Origin: Adenanthera pavonina
Lineage: Eukaryota > Streptophyta > Magnoliopsida > Fabales > Fabaceae
DNA length: 64,000 nucleotides
Assembly (NCBI GenBank): GCA_026686845.1
Contig: JAIVEN010000018.1
Location: 12,185,001-12,249,000 of the forward strand
Direction: 5' to 3'
Shown here: positions 1 to 12,194 of the stretch, in pieces
Position numbering within the stretch: position 1 is the first letter of the stretch
Layout: the number at the start of each line of letters is the position of its first letter
Position numbers and translations under genes: made by a program
The notes under the pieces: generated by a model
What the model was told of the DNA's origin: nothing
The model's database searches: none
The model's input: the letters and a program-made list of their open reading frames with translations, nothing else

Positions 1-1267
1 AGCTTTCAGCTGCAACATACTCAACCTCTGCTGTGGATAAGGCCACACTATTTTGCTTCTTGCTAAACCATGAAACCAAGGATCCTCCAAGAAACTGACA
101 AGTTCCACTTGTACTTTTTCTATCAGTTTTGAATCCTGCAAAGTCAGCATCAGTGTATCCTTTGAGATCTTCTCCATTGCCCTTTGGATACCAAAGACCC
201 ATCTGTGATGTTCCAATAAGATATCTGAAGATATGCTTCACAGCAGTTGCATGGGTTTCCTTGGGACATGACTGGAATCTTGCACACATACAGACACTAA
301 ACATGATGTTAGGTCTACTGGCAGTTAGGTACAGTAAGGATCCAATCATTCTTCTATACTGGGTTATGTCAAACATTTTCCCTTTTTCATCCATATCTAG
401 TTTGGTTGTAGTAGCCATAGGTGTTCCCATTGGCTTGGCATTCTCCATCCCAAACTTCTTTAGCAATTCTTTCAGATACTTGGATTGATTGAGAAAGATA
501 CTATCATCACACTGCCTGATTTGCAATCCAAGGAAGAAGTTGAGTTCACCCATCATGGACATTTCGAATTCTCCCTACATTAACTTAGAAAAATTCTTGC
601 AAAGAGATTCATTAGTAGCACCAAATATAATATCATCAACATAGATTTGAACAATAAGTAAATCTTTATTTTCTTTCTTAGTGAATAAGGTTGTATCCAC
701 TTTTCCTCTGTTGAACCCCTTTTCAGTTAGAAAATTACTTAATCTTTAATACCATGCTCTAGGGGCTTACTTTAAACCATAAAGGGCTTTCTTTAGTTTA
801 TAAACATGGTTTGGTTTTGTAGAGTCCTCAAAGCCTGGACGTTGGTCTACATAGACTTCTTCCATGATATATCCATTTAGAAAATCACTCTTCACATCCA
901 TTTGATACAACAAAATATTTTTCATGCATGCATATGCTAACAGAATTCTAATAGCTTCTAATCTAGCCACCAGAGCAAAAGTTTCTTCAAAATCAATACC
1001 TTCTTCTTGATTATACCCTTTTACAACCAGTCTAGCTTTATTTCTGATTATTGATCCCGATTCATCAAGTTTATTTCTAAAAACCCATTTGGTACCAATG
1101 ACAGGATGATTTTTGGGTCTGGGCACTAAATCCCAAACTTGATTTCTTTCAAACTGATTCAACTCATCTTGCATAGCTAAAATCCAGTATTCATCAGTTA
1201 AGGCTTCTTCAGTACATTTAGGTTCAATTTGAGAAATAAAAGCACAGTTTATCATTTGATCCCTTAA
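1..1267 (-). pseudogene. copia pol fragment: reverse transcriptase and start of RNase H (element 1)
   Basis: Reverse transcriptase part of element 1, which would copy the element RNA into cDNA in the virus-like particle. The translation shows the RT start (QFERNQVWDLVPRP, near 1100-1170), the first catalytic region MDVKSDFLNGY (near 880-910), the YVDD active-site box near 630-645, and the RNase H stretch DRKSTSGTCQFLGG near 70-125. In-frame stops lie near 560-580 and 745-775, for example where GLKQAPRAWY is expected. The fragment runs off the left edge, so its C-terminus is not seen. It is preceded in the same frame by the amber codon at 1268-1270 that is shared with the full-length copy. Confidence 0.85.
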
Positions 1268-2836
1268 CTATTTTCTGGTTTTAACTTTCTCTTGAACATC
1301 TCCTATCACTTGATCAACAGGATGATTCCTTTGATATCTCCAAGCTCTAGGGAGTTCTTGAGACATATCTTCATTAAATTCATCCACAAGGTCTTTCTCC
1401 TGAATATCTTCCTCTATGTTAATAGATTTAGAGATTTTTGGAGGTTCAATTTTACCTTCATCAGATAGATCTAAATTCTTAAAGTTTGAAATAAGATCAT
1501 CCTCATCAGTGACATGTTTGGAAACAGTTTCATTTTCAATGAATACTACATGCACAGATTCTTCTACTAATTTAGACTTTTTATTAAAAACTCTATATGC
1601 CTTACTTTTACTAGAATAACGCAGAAATATACCTTCATCAGATTTGTCATCAAACTTACCCAGATTTTCCTTTTCATTGTTGTGAATGAAGCACTTGCAG
1701 CCGAATACATGGAGATGTGAGAGATTTGGCTTTCTTCCTTTGTACAGCTCATAAGGAGTCTTCCCAAGGACTGGTCTGATGTAGGCTCTATTTATGATGT
1801 AGCTTGCTGTATTTACTGCATCAGCCCAAAATACTTGAGAGAGTTCCTTTTCATTCAGCATAGCTCTAGCCATCTCTCCAATTGTTCTGTTCTTCCTTTC
1901 TACTACTCCATTTTGTTGAGGTGTTTTTGGAGCTGAGAAGTTGTGATCAATTCCATGCTCATCACAATACTCCAGGAAGTATGAGTTCTCAAACTCTCCT
2001 CCATGGTCTGACTTGATAGACACAATGGAAATACCCTTCTCATTTTGCACTTTCTTAGCTAAGGTAACAAATGCATCAAAGGTATCACTTTTAGAGGAAA
2101 GAAACAATGTCCATGTAAATCTAGAGTAATCATCTACAATTACAAGCACATACAGATATCCACCAATGCTTTTTACCCTAGATGGACCAATTAGATCCAT
2201 ATGCAATAGTTCTAGTGGTTTAGTTGTGGTAACTACGTTTTAAGATTTAAAGGAAGATTTAGTTTGTTTTCCTTTTAGGCATGCATCATATTCTTTGTCT
2301 TTTTCAAAAGTGATTTTTGGCAGGCCAGTGACTAACTCATTTTTAACCAGTTTTGATAGTTGATTCATATTAACATAAGCTAACCTTCTATGCCACAACC
2401 AACTATCATTATCCTGGCTAATCAAGCAGACAGAATCTAAGGGAGGAAGTTCATTAAGATCAATAGTACAGCAGTTACCATCCCTTTGAGCTTTGAGGAT
2501 TACTTTTTGATCACTTTTTCTGATGACCAGGCAGAACTTCGAGTCAAACAATACCCAATTTCCTTTGTCACATGTCTGACTCACACTTAGCAGATTGTGG
2601 TTGAGGCCAATTACAAACAGCACCTCTTCAATGGATGTTTCAGGATTCTTCCCCACAATGTCAATGCCAACTATTTTACCATATTGATCACTTCCAAAGG
2701 TCACCTTTCCTCCTTTCATGTCTCTAAGGATGATGAACTTCTCCTTATCACCAGTCATATGGCTTGAGCAGGCACTGTCCATATATCATTTGTTGCTCCT
2801 TTTAGCTCTAAGACAAATCTGCAAAACAAAGTTCAT
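1268..2836 (-). pseudogene. copia pol fragment: protease and integrase (element 1)
   Basis: Protease-integrase part of pol. Reading on the minus strand from an ATG at 2834-2836 there is the copia protease signature YMDSACSSHMTGD (near 2750-2790), an integrase zinc-binding region (LWHRR..., CDACLKG-like, here with C to Y and H to Y changes), and the DDE core: HMDLIGPSR, SDHGGEFEN and NGVVERKNRT. The integrase C-terminal part has GKTPYELYKGRKPNL. Stops interrupt it at about 2786 and at 2240-2242 (a Lys codon in the other copy), and it ends at an amber codon at 1268-1270. Integrase would insert the cDNA into the genome. This copy could not make it intact. Confidence 0.87.
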
Positions 2837-4635
2837 ACTTTCCATTTAGGTACCCAAATTTGCTTGGGTCTTTTTCTGTCAGTAGTCTTTTCCCTAGATA
2901 CAGATGTACCTTTGGGAATCCATTTAACCTTCCTATCAAATCCATTTTTCTTTAGAGCACATGAACTAGAAATATGTCCCTTTTTATTACAGAAGTGACA
3001 GGTGGTAAAGGGACTGCTAGATTGAGAAGCAGAAAGAAAACAATGCAGATAATATTTTTGTTTTGTATGCCTTGGTTGATTATATGATTCAATGTGATGT
3101 GACATATGATCTTTCTTTTTATTGCCACCAGCATGCACAAAATGTCTCATGTACACATTCTGATTTTTCTTCCTAATCTTTTCTTTTACAGCACAAGGAT
3201 CATAGCCAAGTCCAGCTTTTCCCTGTGATATTCTTTGGCTTCCCATTAAAGCAAACAACATATCTTTACCTTTAGTAAGCCTAGACATGCTTTTCACTAG
3301 ATATTCATTAGTTTGCTTTAGTTCAATGCATGATTTACAGCAAGCAGATTCAGTTATAGGTAGAGAAGCAATATCAGAGATGTTGCATTGTGATTCTAGT
3401 TTGTTAATCTTTTTCTTAGCTTGCTTCAATTCTTTAGCAACCTTAACAAACTCATCATGTAGCTCATGAAACGCATCCAGTAATTTAGAATAGGAAGGTT
3501 CATATTCATATACCTCACTTTCTTGATCACTGCTACATGAGATTTCAGCTTCTTCAGAGGCAAGTGCCATCAAACAGATGTTGGTAATTTCATTTTCATC
3601 ATCTTCTTCTTCATCTAAGCTGTTGCCCCATATTGATGAGATGTAAGCTCTTTTTTTCTTGCCTTTTTCTGTAGCTTTCTTTTCTTTCTCTTACTTCTTG
3701 AGGAATTGTGGACAATCCCATTTGATATGTCCCTTCTTTTTCCACTCATAGCAAGTGACAGGTTCTTTAGCTTCTCTCTTGCTATCTCCAGCTGCTCCTT
3801 TCTTGAAGATTTTCTTATTTCTCTTGCTGTAGAATCTTCCAAATTTTCTAACCATCATGGCCAGGGTTTCTTCATCTAGCTCATCTCCATCATCAGATTC
3901 TTCTTCTTTCTCCTCAGCAGCTTTCAAAGCAAGACCTTTCTTCTTTCTGTCTTGTCCTGCTTCCTTGAGAGCCTTCATTTTTCCTTCATACTCCTCAAGG
4001 CTACCAAAAAGAGCAGTGACAAAGGCCATTGATTCTCCTCTGGCTTCCTCTATTGCTGTTACCTTGGGTTGCCATTCCAGAGGGAGAGCTCTGAGGACCT
4101 TTCTGACCTTTTCTGTTTGAGTGTACTCCTTTCCCATACTCTTTAGTTGATTCACAATGAGGGTGAATCTCTTCTGTAGCTCTTTTACATTCTCTCATTC
4201 AGCCATTCGAAAGCTTTCGTATTCACCTATGCATGTATTCAGTTTGTTTTCCCTAACTCCAGTTGTTCCTTCTTGAGCAATTTGCAAGGTGTCCCACATT
4301 TCCTTGGTAGTGGAGCATTATGAGACCCTCTAGAATTTGTCTTGATTCAAAGCACTGACCAAGAGTGTTTTGCCTTGAAGTTCAGCAAGACTCTTCTTCT
4401 ATCTTCCTCATTCCATTCAGCTTCTGGCTTCTCTCTGTACTTCTCATCATCTTCTAAAGTCATTGGGACAAAATCTCCCTTCTGAATGACTGACCAAATG
4501 TCCAGATCAATTGACCGGAGATAGATTTGCATTCTCATCTTCCAGTAATCATAGTGTTCTCCACTGAAACCAGGTGGTCTATTTGTGTTGTCTCCTTCTA
4601 GTAGTATACTTTCTCCAAAGCCAGCCTGGACTGTG
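2833..4635 (-). pseudogene. copia gag (element 1), start codon lost and interrupted
   Basis: Capsid/nucleocapsid gene of element 1. From the 5' side the translation reads GFGESILLEGDNTNRPPGF, then WKMRMQIYLRSIDLDIWS, a central region with LPLEWQPKVTAIEEARGE, a degraded first zinc knuckle (CYEWKKKGHIKWDC, second Cys replaced by Trp), an acidic/coiled region, and a second knuckle CHFCNKKGHISSSC. It ends WVPKWKV then TGA at 2833-2835. The ATG expected just before AGFGES is replaced by CAG. Several stops split it (for example at 3691-3693, about 4200 and 4347-4349). Two CCHC knuckles are a family feature, also present in the full-length copy. Confidence 0.85.
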
Positions 4636-4658
4636 AAATCCTTTGATTAGGAATCCGA

Positions 4659-4670
4659 GCTCTGATACCA
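4659..4670 (-). other. primer-binding site (element 1)
   Basis: The minus strand reads TGGTATCAGAGC two bases inside the LTR end. This matches the standard plant copia primer site, complementary to the 3' end of initiator methionine tRNA. It fixes the LTR boundary at 4673 and the element orientation. Confidence 0.9.
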
Positions 4671-4672
4671 CT

Positions 4673-6336
4673 TGTTAGATTAGCTGGCTTCCCAAGAGGG
4701 GGGTGAATTGGAAAGCTTGAAAATTTTCTGCAAAATATCAAGAAAGTGAAGAAACCAAAGTATGATGGTAAAACAGAGTATAAATGAGTAAACTGTAAAA
4801 GTAGCAGTAGGAAAGAGAAGACTCAGATATTTATCCTGGTTTGGTCTCTCCACTTGACCTACGTCCAGTCCTCAAGTCACCACTTGAGATTTTCCACTAT
4901 TCTACAAGAATTCAGTGGGCTTCTTGCAAATGTCTCAGTACAAAGATGATGCTTTATTTCTAGAGCTCACTCTTTCACTCTATGCACTCTTACTAAGTGC
5001 TTCCCCAATCCCTTGTGATATCCCTTCATAAGAAAATCTTTCTTCCAGATGAAGATAAGATTGTTTACAATGAATAAACTCTCTTAAACAGAGTGAATAT
5101 GAAAGTTGGAGTACAAATATTGAAGTGTGAGAGTAAGAGACTTTGAGTAAATGATTTGGCAGAGTTTCAGTATATACAAAGTTGAAAATCGTTACCCACA
5201 ACTTCATATGATGTTATATTTATAGATTTAGGTCTCAACTATACGTTAGAGACAAAATCTATCCGTTGGAGAAGTTATCCAACAGTTACTCTAAAAAACT
5301 ATCCGTTAACCAACCGCATTTAATGCTTCTGACATTCTGAAATTCAAATTTCAGTTGGTCAACAGACGAATTTCGCAAAAATTGAAGGCTAAAGACTTCA
5401 ACGTTGAATATCCGAAGTTCGTCTGTCATGAAGTAAAGTTCAAATTTTGATCTTTGGAAAATGGTTTCTATGTTGTGACATACGAATTTTCATGTTTGAA
5501 AATTTTCTGTTAAGTGTGAACAGTATTTTCAATTTACTACAGTGCCTTCGAAATTCGAATTTTGGAACCCCAAAATTCGTCTGTCCGTAACTGGTTTATA
5601 AGGCACAGTAGTTTATCTAATTCAAAATTCAAATTTTCAAAAGGTAAAGTTCGTCTGTCAGAGAGACCTCTTTCCAGACTTACTTCAAAATTTGGATTTA
5701 CAAATACTGTCATTCGTATGTCAACATATCAATATATCAGACTCACAAGCTTTGTTTCTGAAATTTGAATTTTCATGTTCAAAGTTCGTCTGTCAGTGAG
5801 CAATTTTGAAGCCCAATCTAAATTTGGTTTCAGATGAACTTTGACATAATTTTAAATGAATTTTTTTAGTTTTCATAAGTTACATTTTGTCTGAAATTTG
5901 AATTCTCAAAACCCAAAGTTCGTCTGTTACTGAAAGCTCCTTTCAGACACTTATCAAAGTTCGAATTTTCTCAAGTCAAAATTCATCTGTCAGAGAAGCC
6001 TCTTTTCAGATTTGTTTATTTTCAATATGAAATTTGAATTTCCAAGGCCAAAGTTCGAATTTCCAAGATGACACATCAGTATAAACCTTTCAAACTTCGT
6101 CTATTGGTAGGTGTTTTTCAAATATTCCATGATTTAACATAAAATCAAAGTTTTAAAACATCTTTTCACCAAATCAAAGTCTTTTACTCAAATCAAAACA
6201 TTGCTAAATATCCTACATTTATTCTTGCACCTATTTCTCCAGAATTTCTTCACTTGAAACCTTTTGTGCACCTTTGATATCTTTATTCCAAGCTCTTGAA
6301 GGTTAGTTTGGAATCATCAAAACTCTTGATTCAACA
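4673..6336 (-). repeat. 5' LTR of element 1 (family A, 1664 bp)
   Basis: Ends are TGTTAGATTAGC at 4673 and GATTCAACA at 6336 (TG...CA). A TATA-like CTATAAATATAACATC sits on the minus strand near 5205-5230. The upstream part (about 5330-6120) is built of repeated modules with AAATTCGAATTTT followed by AAGTTCGTCTGTCAG. Same subfamily as the LTRs at 30779, 33123 and 45205 (ending GCTAGCTT or CAGCTAATC-type on the U5 side). Confidence 0.93.
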
Positions 6337-6602
6337 GTACTGTGGCATTGCAAGGAGCCCACTGAATCCTTACAATATAGTGAAAAATCTCAAGTGATAA
6401 CTTGAGGACTAGATGTAGGTCAAGAGAAGCTGACTGAACCTAGATAAATCATTATGTTCTCTCTTCCTCTACATTGCCAACTCCGTCTTATATTCTACAC
6501 TATGTCTTCTGTAACTTTTACTTTCACTGCTCTTTTATTATTTTGCAAAAAAATTTTAAACTTCCCCATTCACCCCCTCTTAGGAAGCCAACAAACCTAA
6601 CA
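6337..6602 (+). repeat. truncated LTR (R-U5 end), element 2
   Basis: The sequence matches the last ~265 bp of other family-A LTRs: 'tactgtggcattgcaagga', the 'cttgaggactagatgtaggt' block and the terminal 'caccccctcttaggaagcc' block, ending CCTAACA at 6602. The 5' part of the LTR must lie beyond element 1, outside the window. Confidence 0.85.
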
Positions 6603-7267
6603 TAGTAGACCTGACATCATGTTTAGTATCTGCATGTGCACAAGGTTCCAATCATGTCCCAAGAAGTCTCACACAACAGCTGTGAAATGAATATTCAGAT
6701 ATCTACATGGAACACCTAAGATGGAACTTTGGTATCTAAAGGGCAATAGAAAAGAGCTTATTAGATATACTGATGTAGACTTTACTGGATCCAAGATTGA
6801 CAGAAAGAGCACAAGTGGTACATGCCAATTTCTTGGAGGATCCTTAGTCTCATGGCTTAGCAAGAAGCAGAATAGTGTAGCTCTTTCTACTGTAGAAGTT
6901 GAATACATGGCTGATGAAAGCTATTGTGCTCAAATTCTTTGAATGAAACAGCAATTGGAAGATCTTGGAATTATGTTGAAGGAAGTGCTTGTCAAATGTG
7001 ATAATCTCAGTGCCATCAACATCACAAAGAATATAGTGATGCATTCAAGGACAAAGCATATTAGGATTAGACACCATTTCTTAAGGGATCATGCATATTG
7101 AGATTAGACACAATTTCACAAGGGATTGTGCTAAAAAAGGAGATATGATCTTGGAGTTTGTTCTAACAGAAGATTAGTTGGCAGATATCCTAACCAAACC
7201 ACTTCCAGGAGACAGATAAGGAAAAATCATATCAGAATCGGGAATGATTAATCTCAATCAGTTGTAA
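6603..7267 (+). pseudogene. pol C-terminus: end of RT and RNase H (element 2)
   Basis: Translation begins RPDIMFSVCMCTRFQSCP, a copia RT end. It continues through a TGA at about 6687 into MELWYLKGN, then RNase H: DVDFTGSKIDRKSTSGT, LGGSLVSWLSKKQNS, STVEVEYMADES, and after a TGA the CDN-SAINITKN and KHIRI-like blocks, ending at GMINLNQL with TAA at 7265-7267. A short partial duplication of 'catattaggattagacacc' occurs at 7059-7115. Unlike the full-length copy, this one keeps the middle of RNase H, so it serves as the reference for the deletion there. Non-functional. Confidence 0.82.
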
Positions 7268-8260
7268 GCAAGCTTCTAACTTAATCTCTTTATTTTCTGA
7301 GTTAATGTGTTAAATCATGTACTAACTTAAGCATCAAAGTATGTATAAGATACTTTGTAGGTACTCCTTATGAGCTTATGTGATAAGAGATCAAAATAAT
7401 GGAGTATCTCAAACTTAGATGAGCAACTTCTACTAAAGAAATATGGAAATATGAATTTTTAGCATCTATTTGTAAGTTTTATTCACATTTCAATTGCCAA
7501 TAGATGAACTTCCATACTTTATCTACCATATTGAGTGACTTTATTTGCCCAAAATTTGAACTTTGTCCTCTTAATAGTCAAATTTTAGTGCTTTATATGT
7601 TATACTTACATTTCTGCCTGCTAGAAATTCGTTTGTTGACTTCTTGAAGTACATATTTTGACTGTTTGGATGTGTATGTGCTATGCCTACTTGTGTACAA
7701 CATTTAAACCTTGATGATTCAATATTCATACTGTAGACATTTCTTAATGAACTCCTGAAATTCAAACTTTGAATCCTAACTTTCGTCTATTAGACCTCAT
7801 GTGTTTACATGCTTTTTGTTGAGACTTCAAAATTCAAACTTTGAGGACACAAAGTTCATCTATTGAAGCCTCTATCTGTGTTAAGCCTCTGACAGTAGTA
7901 TTTCAAGGCTAAAATTTAACTGTTGAGATATTTTCTGTGTGTTAAGTCTCTGACAGTCAAACTTCAAGGTTGAAAGTTTGTCTATCAAGGTAGTTTCTAT
8001 ATTAAGTGGGGGAACATAACTGCTAGAAATTCAAATTTTGGCTCCCAAAATTCATCTATCGAACTATAACTAAGGAGGATTCAAAGGGACAGATGCTATA
8101 TAGAACCAACCCTATTCATATTTCAACTGTTACAACTTTCATTTTTCTCTCAACCATTCTTAAATTCCTTTAGCCAAACACCAATTTCCACCAATTAAAC
8201 TCAAAACATAAACCTTACAAGCACTATCTGAGCATTCCTCAAAGCAAATTTTTTGAAGAA
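7268..8260 (+). other. non-coding spacer between pol and ORF3 (element 2)
   Basis: No ORF of note. From about 7550 it carries degenerate copies of the AAATTCAAATTTTG / AAAGTTCATCTATT modules also found in the LTRs. The equivalent spacer of the full-length element is 22393-23385. Confidence 0.6.
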
Positions 8261-10390
8261 ATGGTGAGAGTGAAGAATGCAAATGTTGGCATGGAACAAG
8301 GAAGGCCCAAAAGATCAAAAAAGTCTTAGTATGCCACAAAATAAGGTGGTGCTCATAAACGAAAGGCTAAATCAAGCAAGGGAACACCTTCAAAGAAAAA
8401 GAAAACATCTGAATCCAAGGTAGAATCAAAGAAACCAATGCCTACTGCTCCATCTTCAAGTATATAGGTTGAAAAATTAGAGATGATTATTGATCCTTTA
8501 TGCAGCTTTGATCACATCTTGAAGGAGTTCTCAATGAAATATGTTGCAAAAAAAGAAGGTAATTACTCCACATTGGACTGATATGGAACAATTTCTTATT
8601 TTAAATGACTTTAATGTTGTAATCTAGTTAGGGAAGTAAAAAATCCTTTTAGAACTTATGGAAAGATGATGACGAAGTAATTAAGACTTAGTACGCTTCT
8701 TTACAGTTCAACAACAAAAAGGAAAAGCATTAGGTTACTATCCGATCTACGAACCTCTGGTTGAATGACGAGAGTATTAATCATATTTTAGAGATTCTTG
8801 GCCAAGATAGGTTCCAGATTGATATTTCTGCCACTAAGTACATGGAAGAGAAGGATAAAGCAGATGAAAAGGATGGAGAATACTTGAACTACAAGAAAAG
8901 CACTATTGTGAATATAATCTTTAGGAGAAGAGAAGACATGCCTCTTTTAAAAAATATGAAGCCTTCAAATCTCAGTATACAAATAAGGATCCTGCATTAC
9001 ATAGTATCCAAGATCATCTTCAACAAGGGAGGCATCTTTAATCTAATCACTAGGGCTGAAGCTCATTTGATGACAGCCTTAATTCATAAAAAAGAGCTTA
9101 ACCTTGGAAATATCATTCTTCAGATAATGGTAAAAGGCTAAAGATCAAAGGAAGGATTCTATACTACCCAATGCCTTGATCATCATCAAACTTCTCAAGT
9201 TCACTAAGATCCATCACTTGGAGAAAGGTAAAGGAAACCCCCCTGAGGAATTAAGAAAGAAAGAACTGATAAGGATAGGCATAGAGAGAAAATAGGGAAA
9301 ATAGGTTAAAAAAGAAGCTGGCAGAATAAAAGATTTCTTTTATGAAGGAGGAGAGCTAGTTCCACAATAACAGGAAGTTACTCCTAAGGTTGCTCCATCT
9401 ACCTAACCTAAACCATGGCCTACCCAATCTCAGAGTACCCAGCCACCTAAACCATCCATCCCATCCTACTACAACTTGGCCAAACCCAATACCATACTTG
9501 AACTATATGATTGTTTATTTGGAATCATCATAAGTATTAGGGATAAGCAAAAAGCCCAGTCTGCAAGCTTGCAAGCCCAAGTTATTGACTTAGCCAAAAA
9601 CCTCAAAGTGGTTGTTGATGCCTACAATGGTCTGTGAACCTCTCTCCCAACTACATCAGCATCACTACAGCCTGGTTACTCTAATCCTCACACGTTTGAA
9701 TCCTCACATGTCTCGAGTCCTTTAAAAGAAAGTCAGTCTACTACTGCTGCTATTAGTCCTCACATTTCTAGCAATGGTGCTAGCCCTGGTCTATCTCTGG
9801 ACTTGGTAAACAGGAAGTTGAGGCTACTCAAGTGGATAACTCTTATAAGCCAATTATGGAGGAAACTGCACAGGAATTAATTCTTTCAACTCAATAAATA
9901 GAACAAATGGAAAAGCTTGTAGCAAATCTCACAGCAACACCTATTATTCAATCTTCTAACAATGAGGAAAGGGGAATTGTGCCTTATGTTGACATTGCTG
10001 ATATTGTACATTCTACTTAGGCACAAGCTCAGAAGTAGAGGCTCAATGAGATATTTCCACCACTATCACCGCAACCTCCATCTTCTCTACCTGAACTCAT
10101 AGTAGAACAAAAGCTCAGCTAGCTAACCTCCTAAAGAAAGATGAGGAGCTATCTTTAGGATCTGTGAAGAACTTCTTCAAGTGTCTCCTTTAGTACCCTT
10201 TATATCAGTTCCACTTCAACTCATACCTACTACTCAATTGTCTCCTTCCTCTACACCTGCTCTTAATGATGCCAAAAATGGGGAGAAGCAAACAAGAGCT
10301 ACTGGGCAATCAAGCAAAACATATGGCAAAAGGGTCAAGCACAAGGCCAAAAGGAATGATAGTGGTAGAACAACAGAGCTTAGGCCTTAA
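8261..10390 (+). pseudogene. third ORF (ORF3) of SIRE-like element, decayed (element 2)
   Basis: Starts ATGGTGAGAGTGAAG at 8261, parallel to the ORF3 start of the full-length copy (MARVKN...). Order: basic Lys-rich N-terminus, a conserved central module best seen at 8761-9141 (HILEILGQDRFQIDI, FRRREDMPLL, LHYIVSKIIFNKGG, NLITRAEAHLMTALI), a Pro/Ser-rich variable part, and a basic C-terminus (GKRVKHKAKRND) with TAA at 10388-10390. Numerous stops, for example soon after the start. The central module resembles the plant-transposon-associated domains found in other retroelement ORFs. Function unknown. No signal peptide or membrane segment is visible. Confidence 0.72.
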
Positions 10391-10674
10391 GACATTGTGT
10401 TTTTGTGCTTGTGTGTATTTACATCCTTGTTGTGCTTCCTTTTATATGTCTCAATGTACTTATTCAAATTAGTATGAATCTTTGTACTAAATGTGCTTAC
10501 ATCAATGAAGTATGTTTCTTTCTCTTAATAGTTCTCTTCTATTCTCCTAAAAATTTTACTCTGATACATGTGTTGAGATTATATGTTAAAATTCAAATTT
10601 TAATACATATATTGAGGGAGAGCTCTTGAAAGCAAACCTAAGTAATAATTCAGTTTGTGAGTTTTGTCATCATC
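10391..10674 (+). other. 3' non-coding region of element 2
   Basis: Lies between the ORF3 stop and the polypurine tract. Similar in layout to 30486-30764. Nothing else is seen in it. Confidence 0.5.
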
Positions 10675-10688
10675 AAAAAGGGGGAGAA
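10675..10688 (+). other. polypurine tract (element 2)
   Basis: AAAAAGGGGGAGAA immediately before the LTR start TGTTGAATC at 10689. The preceding 'tttgtcatcatc' is conserved in all family-A and B polypurine tracts here. Confidence 0.88.
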
Positions 10689-12194
10689 TGTTGAATCAAA
10701 AGTTTTGATTATTCCAAATAACTAGAGCTTGGAAGGAGAATATCAAAGGAGTATGAAAGCATAAAGTGAAGAAATCCAATGAAAATCAAGTGAGGATTAG
10801 TTTTTAGGATTTCTTACTATGCACACTAGGTAAAAAGCTTTAAATCTTACTTATTTATGTTACCACAGTATTTAAACGGGTTATTTTAAAGTTATCTGAT
10901 ATTGATGTGTGTTAGAATTAAGAAATACTGGCTAATAGATAAATTTTGTTGGTTGACTCAGGCTTATTTTGTTAAAAATTTGCACTTTGCATGTTAAAGT
11001 TCAAAATTATAAAGGTTTAATTTCTAATAGATGAATTCTGAATCTGAAATTCAAATTTTAGGTTAAGCATAGTAAGTGAAAGTGTGTCAAATTTACATGA
11101 AGTTCAGTTAAAATTTGATTCTTAGTGAAGTTCAAAGTGAGTTCAAAGTCATAAGCTCTAACAGATAAACTTTAAGTTTCAAAGTGTGAACTTTGAAGTA
11201 AGCACTTGTATGCCTTGTTATAGCATACCTCTAAAAGACAAACTTTGCAATTCAAAGTTTGAACTTCATAGAGAAGAACTTTGTGTCATGTTAAACATGT
11301 CTATGATATATGAATTTCAATTTTTGAAAATCGAATTTTGAAGTGCTCTGTGAAAACTTAAGGCAACTAGCCTTTTCCTTCAGACATACTTCTAATATAA
11401 ATATTCACACAAACTAACATGGGGTATTTTTTACAAACTCAAAATTCAAATGCCACTTAGTAACAAATGAATTTTAAAGTTTAACATTAAAGTACTTAAC
11501 CTTCTGTTTTTGTGAAATTTGTCATTCAAATTTTGGTATGTCAAATGCATTTAATGTAGTTGGTGAATGGCTCTTTTTTGCAAAGCAACCATTGGTTAAT
11601 ATGACTAATAGGTAGATCTTGTGCCTAATAACTAATTAAGGCACAAATTTATAAATAGAACTTCATTTGAAGTTGTGGGTAACATATTTTAAGTCTGATA
11701 TTGCCAAAACTTTGCTGAAATTTAGTGTTAAAACTTTTCACCTATAAACCTCATTTATTACTTTTCAACTTTCATATCTACTCTGTTTAAGAGAGTATTC
11801 ATTTATGTAACAAATCATTTCTTCATCTAGATGAAAGATTCTTTGTGAGGAACTTCACAAAGGGATAAAAGGAAACACTAGTAAAAGTGTTGAGAAATTT
11901 TATGTATTCTTAGAATAGAGCATAAGTGTTGTACCATAGCATTATAAACAGCCCACTAAATTCTTGCTAATACTGAAAAATCTCAAATGATGATTTGAGA
12001 ACTAGACGTAGATCAAGTGGATTGAACCGAATCAGGATAAATTACTAAGTTTTCTCTTCCCTTATCTCTTATATTCAATTTTTATTATACTTTACTTTTT
12101 TACAAACTTTTGCTTTCACTACTATATTGTATTTTTGTAGAAAAATTTCATACTTCTCAATTCACCCCCTCTTGGGATGCTAGCATTCCTAACA
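10689..12194 (+). repeat. 3' LTR of element 2 (family A, 1506 bp, diverged)
   Basis: Runs from TGTTGAATCAAAAG to CATTCCTAACA. It contains the TATA-like region near 11650-11665 (tataaatagaacttcatttg), the 'gacgtagatcaagtgg' block and the 'caccccctcttgggatgc' end. Internal modules are strongly decayed at CpG positions, fitting an old copy. Confidence 0.85.

Larger units (their letters stand above)
1..6336 (-). mobile_element. SIRE-like Ty1/copia retrotransposon, element 1 (5' LTR plus gag-pol; 3' end outside window)
   Basis: Minus-strand LTR retrotransposon read from its 5' LTR (4673-6336) through the primer site, gag, protease, integrase and reverse transcriptase to RNase H, where the window begins. 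The domain order PR-IN-RT-RH is that of Ty1/copia. Sequence style and the third ORF seen in related copies here suggest the SIRE lineage. It has many in-frame stops and its gag start codon is lost, so it is dead. The base following its LTR (6337) falls in the middle of a plus-strand family-A LTR, so it inserted into the older element 2. The expected duplication GTACT (6337-6341) has its partner off the left edge. Confidence 0.88.
6337..12194 (+). mobile_element. degenerate SIRE-like copia, element 2 (internally deleted)
   Basis: Plus-strand family-A relative: truncated 5' LTR (6337-6602), the C-terminal part of pol (6603-7267), a spacer, a decayed third ORF (8261-10390), a polypurine tract (10675-10688) and a 3' LTR (10689-12194). 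PBS, gag, protease, integrase and most of RT are missing. The 5' LTR is cut by element 1, whose LTR abuts at 6336. The two LTR ends differ noticeably (ACAAACCTAACA against GCATTCCTAACA), so the copy is old or the pieces come from two elements. Confidence 0.8.

Noticed and set aside
129..488. 119-codon plus-strand frame and similar antisense frames over pol (for example 23876-24154, 27430-27627)
   Set aside because: They are shadows of the minus-strand retrotransposon reading frames.
1268..1270. Classic plant leaky-stop readthrough signal
   Set aside because: The TAG is followed by TTA and not by the CAR-YYA type context, so programmed readthrough cannot be claimed.
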